From Pandoraea communis (GTDB taxonomy: Bacteria > Pseudomonadota > Gammaproteobacteria > Burkholderiales > Burkholderiaceae), in NCBI RefSeq assembly GCF_902459745.1, contig NZ_CABPSJ010000001.1, positions 434,001 through 498,000 on the forward strand: a stretch of 64,000 nt of DNA. Reading direction: 5' to 3'. This document shows positions 56,622 through 64,000 of this stretch, one piece after another. Position 1 is the first letter of the stretch; the number at the start of each line of letters is the position of its first letter. The notes below the pieces were generated by a model, which worked only from the letters and a program-made list of their open reading frames with translations, had not been told where the DNA came from and ran no database searches. The position numbers and the translations under genes were made by a program.

Positions 56622-58604
56622 CTATTCGCGCCCCAGCAGACGGTGTTCGGCCGCCGTCAGTTTTTCGGGCAGACCGCGCAGCACCACGATGTCTTCGGCC
56701 ATCAGACGCGTTTCCGACACCGGCTCGACGCCGCGAATACCGTGCCGGCGGATGGCCGTGACGGTCACGCCGAGCTTGTCGAGCCGAAGTTCGCCGAGTG
56801 TGCGCCCGACCGCATCGGCGTTCAGCGACAGTGGCACCGATTGCAGGCGGACCTGCTCGCGCTCGCCGCCTTCGTCCTCGTCGTCAAGGCCGTGGAAATA
56901 GCCGCGCAGCAGGCTGTAGCGCTCGTTACGCGCCTGCGCCACCCGGCGCAGCACGCGGCGCATCGGCACGCCCATGAGCACCAGCGCGTGCGACGCCAGC
57001 ATCAGGCTGCCCTCCACGATCTCGGGCACGACTTCGGTCGCGCCTGCGGCGATCAGGTCGTCGATATGCGTGTCGTCGACCGTGCGCACGACAACCGGCA
57101 AGGTCGGCTCCAGCGCCTGAACCTGCGCCAACACTTTTAGCGCGGCCGGAGTACTGTCGTACGTCACCACGATACCGGCGGCGCGGTGAATCCCTGCGGC
57201 GATGAGCGCTTCACGCCGGGCCGCATCGCCGAACACGACGGTCTCGCCGGAACTGGCCGCTTCCATCACGCGGTCGGGGTCGAGGTCGAGCGCCACGTAC
57301 CCGATGCCTTCCTGCTCGAGCATGCGCGCGAGGTTCTGGCCACATCGCCCATACCCGCAGATGATGACGTGCCCCGAAGTCTTGATGCTCTGTGTGGCGA
57401 TCTTGGTCATCTGCAACGACTGCATCATCCATTCGTTGGCGACGAAACGCAGCGCGATCCGGTCGGCGTTGATGATGAGAAACGGCGCGCACAGCATCGA
57501 GAGCAGCATGCCGGCCAGCACAGCCTGCGACAGCGAGGGGTCGAGCAGCTGCCGGTCGATCACCAGATTGAGCAGCACGAAGCCAAACTCGCCGGCCTGC
57601 GCCAAGCCAAGACCAGTGCGGATCGCCGTGCCGGGCGAGCTGCCGAATAAACGCGCGAGACCGGCGATCAGCGTGAATTTGACGATCAGCGGGCCGACGA
57701 AGAACAACAGCACGAGCAGCGGCTGCTTCATGACGATGGCCGGGTCGAGCAACATGCCGGTCGTAATGAAGAACAGCCCCAGCAGTACGTCGCGGAACGG
57801 CTTGATGTCGTCTTCCACCTGATGGCGGAACGGCGTCTCTGCAATCAACATGCCCGCGATGAACGCCCCCAGGGCCATCGACAGGCCAAGATGCTCGGTG
57901 ATATACGCAAGGCCCAGCGTGAGCAGCAGCAGGTTGAGCATGAACAGCTCTTGCGAGCGCCGCGCCGCCACGATGTGAAACCAGCGGCCGACCAGCTTTT
58001 GACCCACCCACAGCAACAACGCCAGCGCGCCGGTAATCTTGAGCGCGGCCAGCGTCAGCGCCAGCACCAGCGCTTTCGAATTACCGCCAAGGGCGGAGAT
58101 CACGATCAGCAGCGGCACGACGGCCAGATCCTGGAACAACAGCACGCCCATGATGTTGCGGCCGTGCTCGGTCTCCAGTTCCAGACGCTCCGCCAGCATC
58201 TTGGTGACGATGGCCGTCGACGACATGGCAAGCGCACCACCGAGTGCTACCGATGCCTGCCACGAGAACGACCAGAACAGATTGACGGCCGCCCCCAGCC
58301 CGACCGCCACGATCAACGTTCCCAAGACCTGAGAAACACCAAGCCCCAACACCACGCGGCGCATGCTCTTGAGCTTGGGTAGCGAAAACTCGATGCCGAT
58401 GGAGAACATCAGGAAGACGACACCGAACTCCGCGAGGTATTGCACGCGCTGCGAATCGGCGGCCAGCCCCAGCGCGTGCGGGCCGATCACGATGCCTACG
58501 CTCAGATAGCCAAGCATCGGCGGCAAATGGAGCATGCGGAACAGCACCACCCCAACACAGGCGGCAAACAACAGGACGAGAGTGAGTTCGAGCGGCGATG
58601 CCAT
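56622..58604 (-). CDS. CPA2 monovalent cation:proton antiporter with TrkA domains (KefB/YbaL-like)
   Basis: The protein has 660 residues. About 12 membrane helices of the Na+/H+ exchanger fold span 1-385, with GYLSVGIVIGPHALGL and the antiporter motif ALAMSSTAIV. A Rossmann TrkA-N domain (about 410-530, GYGRCGQNLARMLEQEG) and a TrkA-C domain (about 570-655) follow. The group covers glutathione-gated potassium efflux systems and YbaL; the ligand here is not clear. It is divergent from kdsD. Confidence 0.92.
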   Translation of the reverse strand: MASPLELTLVLLFAACVGVVLFRMLHLPPMLGYLSVGIVIGPHALGLAADSQRVQYLAEFGVVFLMFSIGIEFSLPKLKSMRRVVLGLGVSQVLGTLIVAVGLGAAVNLFWSFSWQASVALGGALAMSSTAIVTKMLAERLELETEHGRNIMGVLLFQDLAVVPLLIVISALGGNSKALVLALTLAALKITGALALLLWVGQKLVGRWFHIVAARRSQELFMLNLLLLTLGLAYITEHLGLSMALGAFIAGMLIAETPFRHQVEDDIKPFRDVLLGLFFITTGMLLDPAIVMKQPLLVLLFFVGPLIVKFTLIAGLARLFGSSPGTAIRTGLGLAQAGEFGFVLLNLVIDRQLLDPSLSQAVLAGMLLSMLCAPFLIINADRIALRFVANEWMMQSLQMTKIATQSIKTSGHVIICGYGRCGQNLARMLEQEGIGYVALDLDPDRVMEAASSGETVVFGDAARREALIAAGIHRAAGIVVTYDSTPAALKVLAQVQALEPTLPVVVRTVDDTHIDDLIAAGATEVVPEIVEGSLMLASHALVLMGVPMRRVLRRVAQARNERYSLLRGYFHGLDDEDEGGEREQVRLQSVPLSLNADAVGRTLGELRLDKLGVTVTAIRRHGIRGVEPVSETRLMAEDIVVLRGLPEKLTAAEHRLLGRE

Positions 58605-58781
58605 CAGCTAAGGTGGGTTTCCTGGGTGAATCCGAATACGCACGGCACGGATGATGCAAGTGCCGTGCCAGATTGCGTCCGCGCGGCGGCATCCGAGGGG
58701 GACCGGGCCGCGCCGCGAAACGGCGCGAACGCCGCGGGGCCAAGCCTGGCGCGGCTGTCCTCGGCGCCGCGTCCGTTTTGA

Positions 58782-58787
58782 TATACT
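58782..58787 (+). promoter_or_regulatory. -10 element directly before kdsD
   Basis: TATACT lies six bases before the kdsD ATG (58794), and no ribosome site separates them. A start seven bases after the box would fall on the ATG itself. No clear -35 box was found, so this is a moderate call. Confidence 0.4.
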
Positions 58788-58793
58788 CCGCGC

Positions 58794-59774
58794 ATGATAG
58801 CGAAAATCAATCCAGGCCGGGCACTCGAGGTCGCCCGGGAGGTGTTGCGCACGGAAGCCGACGCCATCGAACGCGTCTCCGCGCACCTCGACGACAGCTT
58901 CTTCGAAGCGGTCTCGCTGCTGCTCGATTGCCGCGGGCGTGTGGTCGTCACCGGGATGGGAAAATCCGGTCACATCGGCCGCAAACTGGCCGCCACGTTC
59001 GCCAGCACCGGCACCCCCGCATTCTTCGTTCACCCCGCCGAAGCCAGCCACGGCGACCTGGGCATGATCACGGCCGGCGACGTCGTCGTCGCCTTGTCCA
59101 ACTCGGGCGAGACGGGCGAACTCGTCAGCATCCTGCCGATGATAAAGCGCATCGGCGCGAAGCTCATCGCCATGACGGGCAACGCCAGCTCCAGCCTCGG
59201 ACGCCTGTCGAATGTGCATCTCGACGCGCACGTCGACCGGGAAGCCTGCCCTCTGGGGCTCGCCCCCACGGCCAGCACCACGGCCGCCCTCGCCCTCGGC
59301 GATGCGCTGGCCGTCGCGCTGCTCGACGCCCGCGGGTTCGGCGCAGAGGACTTTGCCCGCTCGCATCCGGGCGGTGCCCTCGGCCGGCGTCTGCTCACCT
59401 TCGTGCGCGATGTCATGCGTACCGGTGAACGCATTCCGCGGGTGCGCACCGATGCCAGCCTGTCCGATGCCCTGCTCGAAATGACGGCCAAGGGTCTGGG
59501 TATGACCGCGATTGTCGATGCCGACGATCGCGTGGTGGGTATCTTTACCGACGGCGATCTGCGCAGATTGTTCAAACGTACGCTCGACTTCACCACGCTC
59601 ACGCTGGCCGACGTCATGAAGGCCGGCCCGCGCACCATCGGCCCCGATCAACTCGCCGCCGAAGCCGCCGAGCTGATGGAGCGTTTCGGCATCACGCAAC
59701 TGCTCGTGACCGAGAACGACCGCCTCGTCGGTGCGCTGAACGTCCACGACCTGTTCGCCGCCAAGGTCGTGTGA
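58794..59774 (+). CDS. kdsD: arabinose-5-phosphate isomerase
   Basis: KdsD, 326 residues, turns ribulose 5-phosphate into arabinose 5-phosphate, the first step of Kdo synthesis for LPS. A SIS domain (about 35-180, VVVTGMGKSGHIGRKLAATFAS and ALSNSGETGE) is followed by a CBS pair (about 205-325, ending in VGALNVHDLF). First gene of a run kdsD-kdsC-lptC-lptA-lptB. No Shine-Dalgarno sequence is visible. Confidence 0.96.
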   Translation: MIAKINPGRALEVAREVLRTEADAIERVSAHLDDSFFEAVSLLLDCRGRVVVTGMGKSGHIGRKLAATFASTGTPAFFVHPAEASHGDLGMITAGDVVVALSNSGETGELVSILPMIKRIGAKLIAMTGNASSSLGRLSNVHLDAHVDREACPLGLAPTASTTAALALGDALAVALLDARGFGAEDFARSHPGGALGRRLLTFVRDVMRTGERIPRVRTDASLSDALLEMTAKGLGMTAIVDADDRVVGIFTDGDLRRLFKRTLDFTTLTLADVMKAGPRTIGPDQLAAEAAELMERFGITQLLVTENDRLVGALNVHDLFAAKVV

Positions 59775-59785
59775 GTCTCCAGCCC

Positions 59786-60355
59786 ATGAGTCAATCCAGC
59801 ATCGCCCAATCCACTTCGTCCAACGTGGCCCATGCCGACGCCAACGCGCGCGCGGCTCGCCTGCGTGTCATGGTGTTCGACGTCGACGGTGTACTCACCG
59901 ATGGCGGCCTGCGCTACGGCCCGGCCGGCGAGGTCATCAAAACGTTCGATTCACTCGACGGGCACGGCCTGAAGCTGCTCGCCGACGCCGGCATCGTCAC
60001 CGCCATCATCTCCGGCCGCCACTCCGACATCGTCGCCAAGCGCGCGGCGGATCTTCGCGTCGCCCACGTCTATCAGGGCGTGCACGACAAACGTGCCGCG
60101 TTCGAGGATCTGTGCGCCAAGGTGTCGGTGACGGCCGATGTTTGCGGGCATATCGGCGACGACTGGCCCGATCTGCCCGTACTCACACGCGTCGGCTTCG
60201 CCGCCTGCCCGGCCAATGCCCACGCCGAAGTGCGGGCGCGTTGCCACTGGATTGCCGACACGCGTGGCGGCGAAGGCGCCGCGCGCGAGCTGTGCGACTT
60301 CATCCTGCGCGCTCAGGGACGTTACGACGCCCTGCTCGCCGAAGCCCTGGCCTGA
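59786..60355 (+). CDS. kdsC: 3-deoxy-D-manno-octulosonate 8-phosphate phosphatase
   Basis: KdsC, 189 residues from the ATG at 59786; a GTG at 59771 overlapping the kdsD stop (GTGA) is a good alternative and would give 194. It is a HAD phosphatase without cap, with the catalytic Asp pair in VFDVDGVLTDG and later motifs IISGRHS and GDDWPDLPVL. It releases Kdo from Kdo 8-phosphate. The N-terminal 30 residues are Ala/Ser-rich and variable. Confidence 0.95.
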   Translation: MSQSSIAQSTSSNVAHADANARAARLRVMVFDVDGVLTDGGLRYGPAGEVIKTFDSLDGHGLKLLADAGIVTAIISGRHSDIVAKRAADLRVAHVYQGVHDKRAAFEDLCAKVSVTADVCGHIGDDWPDLPVLTRVGFAACPANAHAEVRARCHWIADTRGGEGAARELCDFILRAQGRYDALLAEALA

Positions 60356-60378
60356 CGCGCAGAGGAAGCCGATCACTC

Positions 60379-61038
60379 ATGGCCATTCAACGCGTCTCAT
60401 CTGCCTCCCTGATCGCCGTCGTCGCGCTGGCCAGCCTGGCGGCCGGCACGTACTGGCTCGTGCAACGCACGCTGCCTTCCGACGCCGATCGCGCGCCGTA
60501 CGTGAAGCGGCACGTTCCCGATTACTATGCCGACGACATGGCCATCTCCACGCTGTCGGCGAGCGGGCTCACGCAATACCGCATCAATGCGGTCCACATG
60601 ACGCATTTCGAGGACGACCAGACCACGGCGCTCACGATGCCCGCCGTGCGTGCGTTCACGCCGGATCAACCGGAAGTGACGGCCACGAGCAAGCGCGGCA
60701 CGCTCAACGCCGACATGTCGATCGTCGATATGTACGACGATGCCGTGGTCGTTCGTCAGGCCGGACCGCGCGATCCGGAAATGCGCGCGCTGTCCGAACA
60801 CTTCCAGGTGCTGGTGAACGAAGACATCGTACGCACGGAACTTCCCGTCCAGCTCTTCCGAGGGTCTTCCGTGATGTACGGCGACGGCATGATTTTCAAT
60901 AACATCTCGCGCGCCGTACAATTGCTCGGCAATGTTCACGGCACGATCCAGCCGGCGGAAATGGGCAGTAAACCCCCGGCCCCGCCCGCCGCAACCAACG
61001 CGCCTCCCCAGACCAAACAGGGCTCCAAGACCCCATGA
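60379..61038 (+). CDS. lptC: LPS export ABC transporter periplasmic protein LptC
   Basis: LptC, 219 residues, bridges the inner-membrane ABC complex and LptA in LPS transport. A single N-terminal anchor (about 8-28) is followed by the beta-jellyroll region with PDYYADDMAISTLSASG. AGAGGA lies upstream. The C-terminus is a Pro/Ala-rich tail. Its stop overlaps the lptA start by ATGA. Confidence 0.93.
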   Translation: MAIQRVSSASLIAVVALASLAAGTYWLVQRTLPSDADRAPYVKRHVPDYYADDMAISTLSASGLTQYRINAVHMTHFEDDQTTALTMPAVRAFTPDQPEVTATSKRGTLNADMSIVDMYDDAVVVRQAGPRDPEMRALSEHFQVLVNEDIVRTELPVQLFRGSSVMYGDGMIFNNISRAVQLLGNVHGTIQPAEMGSKPPAPPAATNAPPQTKQGSKTP

Positions 61039-61733
61039 CCGATCGCCGCAACCCGCGACCCGTTTTCCTGTCGATGCGTACCCTGCGCGCGCTGGCCACC
61101 GCCTTCGCCGTGCTCGGCGCACTGGTGTCGCCGCTCGCCCACGCCGAGCGTGCCGACCGCGACAAGCCGCTCAATATCGAGTCGGATCACATGAGCTATG
61201 ACGACCTCAAGCAGGTCAACATCTTCACCGGCAACGTGACGATGACCAAGGGGACGATTCTCCTGAAGGCCGATCGCGTCGAAGTGACTCAGGACCCGGA
61301 GGGCTATCAGTACGCTACGGCCTACTACAAGCCGGGCGGCCCGCTCGCCTATATGCGCCAGAAGCGCGACGGCCTCGACGAGTACATCGACGGCTGGGGT
61401 CAGACGATTTACTACAACGGCAAGACCGAAGTCGCCACGCTCACCACGCAAGCCACGCTCAAGCGCCTGGCCGGCGGCACGAAGGTGCTCGATGAGATCC
61501 ACGGCAGCGTGATCACGTACGACACGTATAACGAGGTCTATACCGCGAACAGCGGCGCAGATCAGGTCAACGCCAACAATCCGAACGGCCGCGTGCGCGC
61601 CACGCTCGCCCCGCGCAATGCAACGGGCGCGAATCAGGCGCAGCCCGGCGGCGCGAGCAAGCCGGGGGCAGCCGCCAAGGGCGATCTGCCGCCGCTGTCT
61701 CCCTCAAAAAGTATCGGGAATCCGCGTGAGTAA
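61035..61733 (+). CDS. lptA: lipopolysaccharide transport periplasmic protein LptA
   Basis: LptA, 232 residues, forms the periplasmic bridge for LPS. A signal peptide with a likely cut after LAHA is followed by the OstA/LptA fold (about 40-180), with the start [16 protein letters not shown] and the repeat [13 protein letters not shown] Pro/Ala/Gly-rich tail ends it. Its last 8 bases overlap the start of lptB. Confidence 0.95.
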   Translation: MTDRRNPRPVFLSMRTLRALATAFAVLGALVSPLAHAERADRDKPLNIESDHMSYDDLKQVNIFTGNVTMTKGTILLKADRVEVTQDPEGYQYATAYYKPGGPLAYMRQKRDGLDEYIDGWGQTIYYNGKTEVATLTTQATLKRLAGGTKVLDEIHGSVITYDTYNEVYTANSGADQVNANNPNGRVRATLAPRNATGANQAQPGGASKPGAAAKGDLPPLSPSKSIGNPRE

Positions 61734-62529
61734 TTCTGCCAACAGCAACGCCTCGAACATCAATCCCGGCCTCGGCCCGGCGGGCAAGCCGAGCGCGCTC
61801 GTCGTACGCTCGCTCAAGAAGCAGTACGGCGCCCGTACCGTCGTCAAGGATGTCTCGCTGGACGTGAAAAGCGGCGAAGTGGTGGGTCTGCTGGGCCCGA
61901 ACGGCGCAGGCAAGACAACGTCGTTCTATATGATCGTGGGCCTCGTGCCGGCCGACGACGGTGAAATTCAGCTCGACGGCAATCTGATCAGCGAACTGCC
62001 GATTCACGAACGTGCCCGCATGGGGGTCTCGTATCTGCCGCAGGAAGCGTCGGTATTTCGCAAGCTAACGGTCGAGGACAACATCCGCGCCGTGCTCGAA
62101 TTGCAACTCGATGCACAGGGCAAACCGCTCAAGCGCGACGAGATCGAACGCCGCATCGAAGCGCTGCTCGATGAATTGCAGGTGAGCCATCTGCGCGAGA
62201 ATCCGGCGATGTCGCTCTCGGGCGGCGAGCGCCGCCGTGTGGAAATCGCCCGCGCACTGGCTACGCAGCCGCGCTTTATTTTGCTTGACGAACCATTTGC
62301 AGGTGTCGATCCGATTGCCGTGCTGGAAATCCAGCGCATCGTGCGCTTCCTGAAGGACCGCGGCATCGGTGTCCTGATTACCGATCACAACGTACGCGAG
62401 ACGCTCGGCATCTGCGATCACGCCTACATTATCAGCGAAGGCTCGGTGCTCGCTGCCGGCACACCCGACCAGATCGTGGCCGACGAAAGCGTCCGCCGCG
62501 TCTATCTGGGCGAGAATTTCCGGATGTAA
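61726..62529 (+). CDS. lptB: LPS export ABC transporter ATP-binding protein LptB
   Basis: LptB, 267 residues, powers LPS extraction. The GTG at 61726 has GGGAA six bases upstream and overlaps lptA; the longer open frame is not family-like. Walker [10 protein letters not shown], signature [15 protein letters not shown], Walker B FILLDEP and the switch His in ITDHNVRET are intact. An Asn/Ser-rich N-terminus of about 24 residues precedes the conserved part. It is followed closely by rpoN, the usual order. Confidence 0.96.
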   Translation: MSNSANSNASNINPGLGPAGKPSALVVRSLKKQYGARTVVKDVSLDVKSGEVVGLLGPNGAGKTTSFYMIVGLVPADDGEIQLDGNLISELPIHERARMGVSYLPQEASVFRKLTVEDNIRAVLELQLDAQGKPLKRDEIERRIEALLDELQVSHLRENPAMSLSGGERRRVEIARALATQPRFILLDEPFAGVDPIAVLEIQRIVRFLKDRGIGVLITDHNVRETLGICDHAYIISEGSVLAAGTPDQIVADESVRRVYLGENFRM

Positions 62530-62623
62530 AGCAAATTTTTCGCATGTAAACCCTGCCCCCGATAGGGAACAGGGCCGGTTCCGCTGGCGTGACAAAGCCT
62601 CTACAATGAAGGCGAGATACGCT

Positions 62624-64000
62624 ATGAAACCGACTCTTCAACTCCGCACCTCCCAGCACCTGACCCTCACGCCGCAGTTGCAGCAATCGATCCGGTTGTT
62701 GCAACTGTCGACGCTCGAACTTCAGCAAGAAGTCGAGCACGCCCTCACCCAGAACCCGATGCTCGAACGCGAGGACGATTGGCTCGCGGGCTCGGTACGT
62801 GTGGGCACGGACGGGTCGCTGCGCAACGAGCGGAGCACGTCGGGCAGCAGCACGAACGACAGCTCCGAACCCGCCAACGGCCGCGACGAAGCCCGCGAAC
62901 TCGACGGCGAGACGCGCTTCGACGACAACGCCCAGGACAGCGGCAGCGACTGGAGCCTGAACGACTTCGCACGCTCGGGTAGCGCATCGGACGACGACGA
63001 CAACGCCCGTCCGCAACTTCATGTCGATCACCCCAATCTTCGCGAACACCTGTTGGCCCAGTTGCGCCTGACCAAAGCCAGTCCGCGCGACCGGGCGCTG
63101 GTGGAATTCCTGATCGAATCGCTCGACGAAGATGGCTACCTCGGCACCATGCTCGATGAAATTCAGGCAGAAATGCCCGAAGAGCTGGCGCTCGAGACCG
63201 AAGAAATCAACGCCGCACTCGCACTGCTGCAGAGCTTCGACCCGGCGGGCGTGGGCGCCCGCACCCCGGCTGAGTGCCTGCGGCTGCAACTCCAGCGTCT
63301 GCCCGCGAGCAACGTTCGCACACTGTCGCTACGAATCGTCAGCGATCACCTGGAATTGCTGGCCGCGCGCGATTACACCCGTCTGCGCCGCCAGCTGGGC
63401 GTGAGCGAAGACAGCTTGCGCGCCGCCCATCAACTGATTCGTTCGCTCGACCCGTTCCCCGGCGCCGCCTATGGCTCGCCCCAGGCCGATTACGTCGTGC
63501 CCGACGTGCTTGTGCGCAAACAGGGCAGCGGCTGGACTGCGGAACTCAATCCCGATGTCATGCCGCGCCTGCGCATCAATGAGATGTATGCGCGCATACT
63601 GCGTAATAACCGCAACGATCCGGGCACCGGCAACTTACAGCAGCAGCTTCAGGAAGCCCGCTGGCTGATCAAGAACATCCAGCAACGTTTCGATACGATC
63701 CTGCGCGTGGCGCAGGCGATTGTCGAGCGTCAAAAGAACTTCTTCACGCATGGCGAAATCGGCATGCGGCCCTTGGTTTTACGCGAGATTGCTGATACGC
63801 TGGGCTTACACGAATCCACGATTTCACGCGTGACTACCAGTAAGTACATGCTCACTCCATTTGGAACCTTTGAGCTGAAGTACTTCTTTGGTTCACATGT
63901 GGCAACGGAAGCCGGTGGCGCAGCGTCATCGACCGCCATCCGCGCACTCATCAAGCAACTCATAGGAGCAGAAGACCCGCAGACCCCCCTTTCCGACAGC
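62624..64000 (+). CDS. rpoN: RNA polymerase sigma-54 factor, 3'-truncated by the window
   Basis: Translation from the ATG at 62624 ([20 protein letters not shown]) runs to the window edge without a stop, giving 459 codons. An in-frame ATG lies six codons upstream. The Gln-rich activator-binding region I (about 1-50), an acidic variable region II (about 60-130) and the core-binding domain are present. The HTH segment [19 protein letters not shown] is visible. The final RpoN box, which recognises the -24 element, lies beyond the window. Position after lptB is classical. Confidence 0.97.
   Translation, partial: MKPTLQLRTSQHLTLTPQLQQSIRLLQLSTLELQQEVEHALTQNPMLEREDDWLAGSVRVGTDGSLRNERSTSGSSTNDSSEPANGRDEARELDGETRFDDNAQDSGSDWSLNDFARSGSASDDDDNARPQLHVDHPNLREHLLAQLRLTKASPRDRALVEFLIESLDEDGYLGTMLDEIQAEMPEELALETEEINAALALLQSFDPAGVGARTPAECLRLQLQRLPASNVRTLSLRIVSDHLELLAARDYTRLRRQLGVSEDSLRAAHQLIRSLDPFPGAAYGSPQADYVVPDVLVRKQGSGWTAELNPDVMPRLRINEMYARILRNNRNDPGTGNLQQQLQEARWLIKNIQQRFDTILRVAQAIVERQKNFFTHGEIGMRPLVLREIADTLGLHESTISRVTTSKYMLTPFGTFELKYFFGSHVATEAGGAASSTAIRALIKQLIGAEDPQTPLSDS

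Overview
The window is GC-rich, densely coded DNA of a betaproteobacterium. Gene content and protein style point to the Burkholderiaceae, and Pandoraea is the nearest fit I can suggest. Supporting signs are a DUF4148 small exported protein, a uvrA / MFS / ssb neighbourhood, an autotransporter with the extended ESPR signal peptide, a Burkholderia-type phosphonate regulator, and the kdsD-kdsC-lptC-lptA-lptB-rpoN order. The genus assignment is inference; no rRNA or tRNA gene was seen.

Layout. 1-9406: a two-component system (624-2716) runs tail-to-tail into an RND efflux operon (outer-membrane factor, adaptor, pump; 8777-2710 on the minus strand), followed by a divergent DUF4148 gene. A long palindrome (8913-8952) lies between the pump and the DUF4148 gene. 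9407-10414: lower-GC DNA with no intact gene, possibly holding a decayed integrase. 10415-15478: ssb and an MFS gene divergent from uvrA. 15531-18716: an AI-2E family permease, then a compact three-gene unit (YheO/DauR-type regulator, PLP-dependent hydroxyaspartate/serine-type ammonia-lyase, RidA) whose promoter sits inside a palindrome and appears to give a leaderless mRNA. 18916-19929: an unknown membrane protein.

20038-27856 is an aminoethylphosphonate (AEP) island. PhnW (plus strand) makes phosphonoacetaldehyde, PhnY oxidises it to phosphonoacetate and PhnA hydrolyses that to acetate and phosphate. The minus strand also carries the PhnR-type GntR regulator, a Na/Pi cotransporter with a PhoU-like tail, and a PhnZ-like HD oxygenase whose start lies inside the end of the transporter gene. 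28263-38234 encodes a 3,323-residue autotransporter built of about 25 passenger repeats, with a higher-order internal duplication. 38398-42449 holds DUF488, a second MFS gene, purU and a Nudix gene.

42569-53812 is a complete C-P lyase locus: phnF-DUF1045-phnN on the minus strand, phnGHIJKLM on the plus strand and the importer phnCDE on the minus strand. The DUF1045 2H-type phosphodiesterase may stand in for phnP, which is absent from the window. Pho-box promoters with matching geometry are readable before phnG (44633-44666) and phnC (53941-53974). A HutC-type operator lies between phnF and phnG. The likely logic is that the AEP pathway answers to substrate through PhnR, while C-P lyase and its importer answer to phosphate starvation through PhoB plus PhnF.

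54393-64000 carries a DeoR regulator, a LysE exporter, apt, a CPA2/Kef-type antiporter, the Kdo and LPS-transport genes kdsD-kdsC-lptC-lptA-lptB, and the start of rpoN, which is cut by the window edge.
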